A stretch of 64,000 nt of DNA from Nematostella vectensis (lineage: Eukaryota; Cnidaria; Anthozoa; Actiniaria; Edwardsiidae): assembly GCF_932526225.1 (NCBI RefSeq), contig NC_064042.1, positions 6,317,540-6,381,539 on the forward strand, read 5' to 3'. The notes under the pieces are model-generated. The model did no database searches. It was not told where the DNA came from and saw only the letters and a list, made by a program, of their open reading frames with translations. Within the stretch, counting starts at the first letter, position 1, and each line of letters starts with the position of its first letter. A program made the translations under genes and the position numbers. Shown here in pieces: positions 36,125 to 48,100 of the stretch.

Positions 36125-39100
36125 GTAAGGACTCACTTTCCAGATTAGCCGTAGCAGGCCACGTAAGATTAGGGGGGGGGGGGGGGGGCGGGGGCAATAC
36201 AGAAACATTAAGAAAATATTGTGGGGACAGCCACGCCCCTTCTGGTCATTTCCTTATAATTTTTGAAGATATTGGGGGGGGGGGGGGGGGGAGGGACATA
36301 TGCCCCAAGTGCCCCACCCCTTGCTAAGCCCTGAGATAAATAAAAGTCCTACAGCCTACAGCGCGATAGCAAGGATTTGTCAGGTGTTAATTTGTTAGCA
36401 GTCGTCTCGTATTATTTAGTGACTCTTGGCTCCTTTTTAAGCTAAGAAAGATTGAATGTTAACACCCTAGTTGAAATATTTGACGGTAGTAAGAAAACGC
36501 CGATCTTCTAAAAAAGCTTCATGAAATGGAACCGGTCTTTTTTCCGGTATTCGTGTCGCGTGGAACTGTTTCGCATTATTCGATCAATTCGCGGGTGCGG
36601 CGTTTATTAGAAAGTAGCGCTTGACTAATGCATTCATTCTTAAAAAAACACAAGCATATTTTTTCAGTAGTCGAAGTATCGAACAAAAATCTATGAAAAA
36701 TTAGAAAGCAGTAGATAATGGGTGAATATACTAGTAGTAAAGTAAGTCTCTATATCGGGTTATTCCCAGTCCCCCGGCCACGCGGTCATGGCGCGTTCTG
36801 ATTGGTTGTTGGGAATGGCGCGCTGTGATTGGTTCGAATATATCGGGCGGAAGTGACGTCACGGGTGGACTTTGGACTTGGGTCTTTGGACTTTAGAAGG
36901 GGAAGGGGTGGGTTGTGATTGGTGGGAATATATCGGGCGGAAGTGACGTCATAGGTGTGGGGTAATATTATGGGATACCCTAAAAAGAATATAAAAGATG
37001 GAAATTTTGAAGCGAAGAACATTGCTGCTTTGTTTGTTGATGATGAAGTGTTTTTGTAACGTAGATGTCAAAAAAGTAGGGTCTGCCTTAAAGTGCGGTA
37101 CTCCTGTGGATTTCTCAAAAGGTCAGATTGGGTGTGGCTTTTATTTCAATCAAGACAAGGCTGAGGCAGTGAGAGAGGCTGTCGAGGAGGGAGTTAACGT
37201 CACCGATTTTCCAGTGTGTGAACATAACCTCATTTGCCGTGTCGGGGTGAGCCGCGGTCAGTTTTCCAACGGTCGTGTGTATTTTGCGTGTGACGTGAGA
37301 CCTCCAAACAAGAAATGCGACCGGTTCGTGTGAGCGGAGCCTCCGAAGGAAGCAAAGAAGACGAAGGCAGTGCCACTATGGACACCACCCTCCAAGAAGA
37401 AGAAGGTCAAGGGCAAAGGCAAGAAGCTCCCTACAACTTGCGTAAACGTAAGCGTTCCCGTTCCCCCACCCATAAAAGAAGATGTGGAGGAGGAGGAGGA
37501 GGAGATGCCGGATGTAGTGGAAGTGACAACGGTGGCGAAGAAGCCGAGAAAGTAGTTGTCGTCGAGAGTGACACTAGCGATGAGGAAGAGGAGGAGGAGG
37601 AAGAGGAAGAGTCCATGGAATCTTATGATGAGCTTGACGAACCTCAGGCAACTTTCGATGTGATTGATACGTATAATATCATGCATGTCGTGGGTCATTA
37701 TGTGGAGGCGTTGGTCTTTGAAGCGATGGGGGAGTGGACTTGCGTAGTACCCCGTGACCAAGATCGAGCAGTCTTTGGAGTGATGGGAGAGTATTCTTGC
37801 ATATTACCCTGTGACCAAGATTGGCGGAATAAGATGTTTTATAAGGCCACAGATTCCCTGAAGGGCTGTATGGAATTGACATGGGAGGGGATGAAAAACC
37901 TGAGTGATAGACTTGGGCTAGCTGTGCAAGGTCATTGGAAATCTTACATTCAAGATTTGTTGGACTGTCTAACCCCCGTGGATATTTTAAAGATGCTCCA
38001 GAAGGGGGAGTTGCCTGGCTTCTTGCGGGGAAGAGAGAAAAAAGTTTGGGATCTGACCAGAGAGATTGCGCGTCAAATTGTAGACCCTCTACCCGTCACC
38101 CCTCTTTCTTAGAGAAAAGAGACATTTGTTTGGTTATAAACGTTTTATTAACTATTTGTATTTTTACAAAATGTTTTAAATAAAATAAAATGTTCTTTAA
38201 AAAGTCTCCTCTCATCTTCTTTGCCCAGTACTAAAGTCTATGGTTCCTGTGTCCCTCTGTGGGGGTGCCACCATCCAGTCCTCTATACCCCACCCGTCTC
38301 GGTAATCAACCTCTCTTGATGTCGTTGTGGTAGCTCCTGAGACCATATCCTCTTCGGTGATGGTTATGGTAATTTTTTTCATCTTGGGTCTTGGTGGCGG
38401 GAAAATTTCTCCACGACAGAATGGACACGTCTATGCATGTCTATCCTCATAACATTGGTTTCGATCCATTTAGTGAGGCAATGGGAGTGGAGAGATTGCT
38501 TGCAGCAGGACACTGTTTCCATTGGTTCTCCCTCATTTTCTTGGCAGATGATGCACTCATTTGGTTCCATTATTAATTATTATTTTGGATTTTATTATTT
38601 TGAATTTTTTATTGGTTTGTCGTTTTTGAGTCTTGGTCTGACTGTGAAGTGATCCCGGCTCGTCGTCGTCTTTTATAGACCTTCGAGTAGGTCACGTGTG
38701 TCGATGAGATCATAGGGGGCGCTTCTGATTGGTTAAGGGATGTATTGACCAACCAGAAGCTTGGAAAACGGAAGACGTCATACCGATGATGTCATGGCTT
38801 ATTTTTATAACCACCCCTCCCCCTCTCTTTATGCTTTTTGTTATTATGGGTTAAAAGTGTTTTTTTTAAATAAAAAATAATGGTCACGGTAACCCTGTGT
38901 ATCGGAAGACGTCATACCGATGATGTCGTGGCATTTTTTTACCCACCACTCCCCTCTTTTTTTGCTTTTTTTGTCATAAATGTTATTATAAACAGTATAG
39001 AGTGTTTTTAAAACTAAAAATAATGGTCACGGGAACCCTGTGTATCGATGAAATCATCGGGTACGCTACTGATTGGGTTAAGTATTTTTATTTGTTCAAT

Positions 39101-42100
39101 TAGAGGGTAGAAAAAAGGTTGAAAATGGAAAATGATTGGTTGTTTTTAGAAAAAAGTATTTTTAGCTTACTAGAATTCAAGCTTTTTGATTGTATAAGAG
39201 TTCTATAAAAGAGGTGGCATTTTCACTCGCATTTCAGTTGGTTCTTGGCGAATTTCGCCATGGCTTATGATGATGGTTATGATGATGAGTGGCTTACCCA
39301 ATTGCAAGAAGTGTTACCTGATCCCGAAGAAGGCAAAGAAGAAGAGAGTGAACGACTTCCTCCTGATTTTTTTCACGATGATCTCGCTGAGTCGGACTTA
39401 CCTCAATTTAGTTTCTTTAACGGGGTGTAGCGGGGTGCAAAAGCACGATTACGCACGCCTTACTCTCGATGCCCTTGCTCTCAAAAACCCCATAGCTTTA
39501 CCGTTTATGCGCCGTCATCAACTTACCTCTCAGCGCATTATGGGGGTCGTTGAGACCGTGGTGCAATCGAACGAGCAGTTTTTGTTGCAAGGTAATTTCC
39601 ATCTCCATGTGGTACGTACGCACATGCCTTATGGGGCTGGGAAACGGTTAGGGTCTAAGAAGAATTCCTCTACCCTGGATACGGCAAATTTAGAGACATG
39701 GCTTAAGGGAAAAAGGAGCATCACCCGCGTTAGGAATCACGACGAACTGTGCGCGGCGCGAGCACTCGTGATCGGAATGGCTCATCTCACTGAGGATCCT
39801 GACTATGTCAAGTTGTACAGCCCAAAAGATGGGAGTGCTAGACTTCCCTTGCAGACGGAGCGCGCTCGAGCATTGCACCGCGATGCGGGAGTCCCTGAGG
39901 GTCCGTGTGGTCTTTTCGAGATCCAGCAATTTCAGCGCTATCTGGGTGAACGTGGCTTCGAGCTTAACGTAGTGTCGAGGGAACACGCGAACACGGTGAT
40001 CTATTCCGGAAACTTACCTGCTCCCGAGTACCGGCTCTACCTCTACTACGCCAAGGGCCATTTCGATTATATCAATAGCATGCCGGGGATGCTTGGTCGC
40101 TGTTATTATTGCACGAGCTGTCAAAAGGGGTACGATCGAAGAAATCACAAGTGTAACAACCTGTGCTATGGGTGCGGTGAGCAAGGGTTTTTCCCCTTGG
40201 TACCACCCGCCGAACAAGACCATCGTTGGGAGTGGCAGTATTGTGACGAGTGTCACCGGTACTTTCGCACTCAGACGTGTTTCGAGAACCACCGACGTGT
40301 CAAGCCTCGAGGAGCCAAGAAGCGTGGTGGTGGTGGTGAACCCCAGGTCGTATTGGTCGTATTGCCAACGGTACCACAAGTGCGAGACGTGTGGTAAACG
40401 CGTCGATATGAAAAATCGAAAGGAAGGTGATCATGTGTGTGGAGAGTACAAGTGCTCCGGTGGTTCCCCCCGATCATTTGTGTTACGTGACGGTGGGTGA
40501 CGATGCATACTGTTAATTTTGACGGGGTGCAAAAACTGTGTGAGACCTGCAAGGGGTGGTCTATGGATCGCCTGGAGTGCGAGACGTGTGGACTTCGCAA
40601 ACGCAGTTTTACCACGGTACAAGCGTTTTGCGACTGGCTGTTCGATGGGAGTAATGCTGGCTACACGTTTTTGGCACACAATTTCAAAGGTTACGATTCC
40701 TATTTCATCCTAGAATACCTTTTTACGAATGGCTTTAAACCCGAAGTGATTTTCACCGGAGAAAAGGTGATGTACCTGAACATCAAGTCGTTGCGGATCG
40801 ACATGAAGTGCACTCTGAACTTTCTGCAGATGCCTTTGAGCAAGCTCCCCAAAGCTTTTGGGTTTGATCACGTGACCCAAAAGGGAACGTTTCCTCATTT
40901 TTTCAACACCCCCGAGCACCAAGACTACGTGGGTCCCATGCCCGACTTGAGCTATTACGACCTTCAAGGGATGAAAGAAGACGATGCCCGCGCCCTACGT
41001 GCCTGGCACCAAGCCGCAGTGGCTCGTGGCGCCGTGTTTTACTTGCAAGAGGATCTCGCTTCGTACTTTCATCTGGACGTTGAGGTGTTCAAGAGAGCGG
41101 TACTCGCTTTCGACGAGCTCATCATGGCCGCTGCAGGTCTTCACCCGTTCCAGGTGGCCATCACCATTGCCTCGTTGTCCATCCGTATCCTGCGCACCAA
41201 GTTTCTGGAGTAAAAGACAAATGGACTGATACCCACGCGCGGGTACTCTGGCCACGACGTGCAATCTCTGAAAGCGTTGCAGTGGTTGAAGTACATCGAA
41301 CATCGCGAGGGAGAAGGAGTGTTTATTCAGCATGCAGGGAACCGTGGCGAAGTGCGTTTGGCAGGTCGGATCAAGGTGGACGGGTACGCCGAGTCTACCA
41401 ACACGGTGTACCAGTACCACGGGTGTTTCTACCACGGTTGCACCACGTGTTTCCAGCCTCACACCGTCAACCCTTTGACGAACACCACGATGCAAGAGCT
41501 TCGCGAGCACACGCGCGCGGTGGAGTTGCGTCTCAAAGCTCACGGCTACAACTACGAGGAGGTGTGGGAGTGCCAGTTTGACGCGCAACTGAACACACAC
41601 CCCGAACTGCGGGCTCTCGTTGGGGATGTCGAGCACGGAAAACCTCTTGAAGCTCGTGATGCTTTTTTCGGAGGGAGGACCAACGCGATTCGACTGCATT
41701 GCGAAGCCAACGTGGAGCAGGGCGAAGAGATTCACTACTATGACTTTACTTCGTTGTACCCGTGGGTCAATGCCATGTGCGAGTACCCCGTGGGGCACCC
41801 CGACGCGATCCTTACCGAGAATTTCGAAGAAGATCTTCACGCGTACAAGGGACTGATGAAGCTACGTGTTTTACCGCCTCGCGACCTATTCTTCCCCGTC
41901 CTCCCTGTCCGCGTCAACGACAAGTTGATGTTCCCTCTGTGTCACCGGTGTGCCCAAGAGAAGGAGCAAGGCTCGTGCACGCATTTGGACGAGGAGCGGG
42001 CGTTCACGGGAACGTGGGCCCACCCCGAGATTTACAAAGCTCTAGAGAAAGACTATCGCGTGATCCGTGTGTGCGAGATCTGGCATTGGGAGCGCTGGGC

Positions 42101-45100
42101 ACCGTTGTTTGAAGAGTACATCAAGACCTTCTTGAAGTACAAACAAGAAGCGTCGGGCTGGCCCGCCTGGTGCACCACCGACGCCGACAAAATGCAGTAC
42201 GTCGATTATTACGAACGCCACCAAGGCGTCCGTATGGATCCTAGCAAGATCGAGAAGAACCCAGGCCTCCGCTCCGTGGAAAGATGGGCCTGAATTGTAT
42301 GTGGGGAAAGTTTGGTGAGCAGCCCAACCCCCAACGTACCGAGTACGTGGACGACCCCAAAGCCTACTTTCCTCTGCTGAACAACGACAGTATCGATGTG
42401 AATGATGTGCTCATCGTGAACGACGACCTCATCCAAGTTCACTACATGCTGGGGGAAAAGTTTCAAGAGTTGAAACCCCACAGCAACGTTGTGATTGCCG
42501 CCTTTACCACAGCGTACGCGCGCCTCAAGTTGTACGACGTGTTGGACGGATTAGGGGAACGCTGTCTGTATCATGACACGGACAGCGTCATTTTCTTACA
42601 TCGCCCTGGAGAGTGGAAACCACCCGTCGGGGATTATCTAGGAGACCTGACGAGCGAGTTGGAGCCAGGAGACTTTATCGATCGTTATTCGTCCACGGGG
42701 CCCAAGAGTTACGGGTACACCACGCAACAGGGCCATTCCACGTGTAAAGTGAAGGTACTTTACATCAACCTTCGCACGGCTGATATCGTGAACCTGACCG
42801 CCATGTTGGAACTCTTGCGCGTTGAAGGTGCAGTGGCGGAAGAGCGTCACGTTACTCTCCCTAACACCATTCAGCGCAATGTGCACGACAGAACTCTACA
42901 CACGGTGCCGGCGCACAAGACATTTCGTGTCGTGTACAACAAACGCGTGCGACGCGGCATGCGCACTTACCCTTATGGTTATTTTAAGTTGTAAAAATTA
43001 AAGAGAGATATAGATTAATAAAAAGCCTTCTTTTCTGTGGTAGTAGGTTGTTTTTTTGTATATAAATATGGTGAGGGGCGGTAGGGAAGGAATCACTTGT
43101 AGCATGGGTTGCTTTGGTTCGGATCCTCTTCAACCGCTTTTCGATTGTCGTACGGTGTGGGAACGTTTACGGTGTCTCTTTGCGTGTTGCGGTGTACGAA
43201 TCGAAATTCATTCATCGCAACTCGATGGCGCCCCAGCCCCACCCTCTCCCACGCCCACCATCATCCGTGCGCGAAAAAAAGAAGAGTATGAAGAAGAAGA
43301 CGACGATGACTCAGAAGACGATCGATAGTCTTCTTCGCCCAATTTATTACGATCCGAATCATCCGGCACCCTTGGGGGGAGTGGACAAATTAGTCCGAGC
43401 GGTACGTTCCAAAGGAGTGCGTCGTGCCCAAGTGAGTTCGTGGCTTCGGAGCCAGCCCACCTACACGCTCCATAAACCGTACCGTCGTCGCTACCCACGC
43501 CAACGGCTGGTGGTGAATGGTATGGACGAACAATGGCAAGCGGATCTGTGTAACATGCAAGCGTTACGCTCGTACAATGACGGGTACAACTACTTACTCA
43601 CCGTGATTGACGTGTTGAGCAAGTACGCTTGGGTGGTCCCTCTCAAGGACAAGACGGGCAAACGGCTCGTCGAGGCGTTTGAGTTGATTTTCGAGGGTGG
43701 GCACCAGCCAGAAAAACTTCAAACGGACGATGGCGCCGAGTTCAAGAATCGAATCTTCCAGGCGTTTCTCAAATCCAAAGGGATCCAACACTTTTCCACG
43801 CAAAGTGAATTGAAAGCTTCTGTGGTCGAACGATTCAATCGCACTCTCAAGACCTGGATGTGGCGTTGGTTTACGCACAAGGAGACACGTCGTTACGTGT
43901 TACCGCAATTGGTGCACAATTACAATCACTCGTACCATCGTAGCATCCGACGTGCTCCTGCGGACGTGGTCACGTACGACGATGCTCAGGAGGTGTGGGC
44001 TATCTTGTACGGGAAGAAAAGACCGGGAGACCCAAAGAAGAAGAAGAGAGCTCCACCCAAATTTAACGTGGGGGATAGGGTGCGGATCAGTAAAGTCAAA
44101 CACGTCTTTGCCAAAGGGTACATTCCCAATTGGACCGAAGAAGTGTTTACGGTAGGTCAGCGATACAACAACACGAATCAGAAGAACTACGCGTACCGAC
44201 TTCGCGAAGTACGATGGAACGTGGTTAGAGGGGCGGTTTTACGAACCCGAATTGCAACACGTCAGTCTCCACGAGTAACGGGATCTGTTTCGCATCGAAC
44301 GGGTAATCAGGACGCGAGGGAAGGGACGGAACGAAGAGTATTTCGTGCAATGGCGTGGTTGGCATGACAAGTACAACAGTTGGGTGTCTGCTCAACAAGT
44401 GCATAAAATCTTATGATCCACGTGGCATGCACCCAGTTGTTTCGTGCACCATCATTTCCACCAACATCATTTCCACGTGACTTTACCCAGCAATGCCATT
44501 CAAGGCGCCTTACCCGGCAATACCATTAACGATTTTTCCATACGCACGCCAAAGACACTGGATTTGCGTGAGGGGCAGTGGGAAGTGGCCTTGCTGTCGT
44601 TGATTTACCCTTACACGTAGACAAAGTTCCTACCTCGAGATCATGATATCTGGATCTACCCCAACGCACGCGTCCCCGTCGAAAAAATTGATGACAAATG
44701 GACGTATATCAAGCTGGACGACTTCAAAGTCCCGAAATGGCACGAAGTTGCCTTCAATCTCAAGAAGGTTATCGGTCATTTCAACAAGGATCGAGCAACC
44801 GTGATACAGCAACTCGGACGAGGGGTATAGGATGTGGACATAACGATAAACACTACATCGAAAAAGATCACCATCAAGTTTGGGAAAGACGTTCAACTCC
44901 TCCTACGTCCGAGAGTAGCCAAGGCTTTAGGATTCAAGCAATGGATTTCGGGGAAATGGACCATGCAACTGCACCCTGATGATAATATTCTTCCACCTGA
45001 CTATCAGTTTGGCCAAGTTGAAATACATAAGGCTCTGGAGAATTGGGTACCCTTGAGCTACGACGACCTGAGCCAATTCCCAGGCTCCGAGAATTTCAAC

Positions 45101-48100
45101 CCACCACTAGTTCGTCCCTATGCCTCCAAGGAGACTGATATGGCCATCGAAGAACTACACCCCTTTCAAGACATGTACGTGTACTCGAACATGTCCGAGG
45201 GCAATCTCTTCATGGGAAGCGAGTATAATAATCTCCTACGAGTGCTATCGCCTGAAGGAAACTATGGTGAAGCTGTTGAGCGAAATTTTATCAATCCTTA
45301 TTATTTCCCGATATAACCTTCTATATAACCGACGATGAAGGATAACCCATCTCATTTCAGTCTGGTGCCGTGGTGGGGACATTACACTATCGATGCGTTC
45401 GATTCGCCTGACGATGACTGCCCAACGAGAGTATATTCTCACCTTATCTAGCTCAGACAGAGAAAAAAGCAGAGAACACCCAGGAAGGCAACTCCCATGG
45501 CACCCTTTTTTAAAAAACGAAAAAGACAATGTGCTGTTATGTGCAACATTCTCTCTTTAATAACAATAAAATGTTTTTACAAAAAACCATAACGTGGTTT
45601 TTCGTATGTTCTTTTTACACAGTAGTCTCAAAATGGTATGAAGGTCTACTATACAATCTTTGTTTCTCCTTTAGCCACTTGCCAAACAAATAGACTTCGG
45701 CTCTAGGGCAATGCACGGGGGTGGGCTCGGGTTGGTATAAGTGATACCCACAAGTCTTAGCACTAATGTCCCATAAAAAGTTCATATGAGGTGTAATAGA
45801 GTCATAATATGCCCATAATGCTTCGTATTTGGGGCAGCCATACAGTTCCAAATTAAGGTGGGGAATACCAAGCTCTTGCAGCACCTTGCGCTCACAGTCT
45901 CCTCCCTTGTTCATTTCTCTCACCCACTCCGACACTTCCCAACATAACAGGAAAAGGGAGATGCGAACACTCACGAAAAAAAACAAACCCGAACGAGCAC
46001 CCTCGGGTAAAAGAAACAAGAGCTTCCTTCCACATCGGTGGATGGACACTATGGAAAAACAAGAGCGAAACCTCGCTATTTATCACGAGTTTCTACCAAT
46101 AGAAAGCGCTCCTTACCATGACGTCATCCTTTTTAGAACAGTATAAAATCAGAACACCAGCTCACACTCTCTCACAAGCCGCCATGAACAACAACATGGT
46201 TGAACATATGACTTGTATGATCTGTTGTGAAGGAGATGACGAACTCATGGAACTACTCCCCTGCTGTAAGCAACCCTGTCATTACCCCTGTTTCTGGAAA
46301 TAGATACACGCTCACCAAACACCACAGGAATCCTGTCCACACTGCCGAGATGTGTACCACCCATGGTGCCGAGAAATGGTCCTGTGGATAGCCAGTGATT
46401 TTACCCACAAGAACAAAAATCACCCCGCTGACCAAATTGTCCTCGAAGAAAAACGAAAGGCTCAATCGGCCATAAACCGCTACAAACAATTCATGAAAAT
46501 TTACCCTGCCAACCACAAGGACCCCTTCTACATTGGGGTGATGTGCGATCGATGTAGCCACAAGGCCATCAGAAAAAGCGACAGGGAGAACAGACACGAC
46601 ATGGAACTCTCCCTCCTACTCCCCCCTCGCAACTCTTCCAAAAGGTCAGCTTATGATAACGAAAACATTACCCACTATGGATTCTGGCTATGGCTACGAG
46701 ACGACAACGATGATTACCATTGGACTGTCAAAAACGTCATCCCACCCCCTCCCTCTTAAGAACACGTTGAACGAGAAATCTACGAATTGGGGCGCGACGA
46801 GTACATGCGTAATCTTCGAGAGTCGCTCACTCATCGAAACACACCTCCCCCACCAGACTACGTGCAGGCCCATCGGCGAGCATGCCTTGCCTGGTACTAC
46901 TACGATAACGAAAACTGGGACTGGGAATCCGATAACCAATACGATAACGACAACCCCCCACCACCTCCCCCCGTAGGACACTCACTACGAGATGAGTACG
47001 AACGAGACCCACTCGCTTGAAATCCTAATCATCATGCTCATCACCGAAACATCAACAACATCAACTACGAAAGTGACGACAGCGATACGAACATGCTCTC
47101 CGACCTCGATGATGAAAGCGATGAAGAAGAAGAAGAAGAAGTCAATCGAGACGCCCCCACACCTCCCACCCCTCATCCTCCTCTACCAGTCATCCAACTC
47201 AACCCTCCAGCTCAACCCCTAGAACGGTCTCTCGATGATTGCTACAGAGTCCTAATAAGAGCTCTAGAACAAGCGCTCCCACTGGTAAAAAGCAACCCCC
47301 TCTCCCTCAACATCTCCGAACGCATCCTGAACGTCATTCGAAGAATGAACCTACGGCGACTGAACGGTATGCAAACAGGCTCACTGGCACTACGCGTCTT
47401 TGCTTCTCTACAATCCTTTGCCTACTTCCGGTAGATGTTGCGGCACAGGGAAGAACTATACACTTTTGTAGAAGCCGCTGAAGCCGAGAATAACAGGAGT
47501 AGCTCATCGCAACCACCCCCCTCCCAAAATCAGACTACTGCTTCTACTACTACCACCACCACCACAGGTAACCCAACACTACCCCAAGAACAGTCTGCTA
47601 CCACAGGTAACCCAACACCTTCACCAAGTCATAATGACCTAAGGCTAATCATCCACGTAGAAGGCAGACGCGAACTCGAAGTACCTGCCATTGACTTTTC
47701 TAACATTCTATGGGAACGCTAAGAACACTACCATAGATACTTGATAAATAACGTACTTTTTATGTATCCATGTTGTTTCTTTTAATAAAATAGATTTTAC
47801 TCTAAATATGGTGTGGACTGTTTACGTCACTTCCGCCCTATCAAATTCCTCCAATCATCAGCCTCCCCCTCCCCACGCCAAAGTTCATAGGTCAAGGGCC
47901 CAAGTCCAAAATCCATCCGTGACGTCACTTCCGCCCGATATATTCCAACCAATCACCACCCCTCCCCCTAAAGTCCAAAGGTCAGAGGCCCAAGTCCAAA
48001 GTCCACCCGTGACGTCACTTCCGCCCGATATATTAGGACCAATCACAGCGCGCCATTCCCAACAACCAATCAGAATGCGCCACGACCGCGCGGCCGGGGG

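Noticed and set aside
46184-47722. Stop-codon reassignment or programmed readthrough in the Polinton
   Set aside because: All three stop codons interrupt genes and PolB and RING 1 also have frameshifts; decay explains this better.
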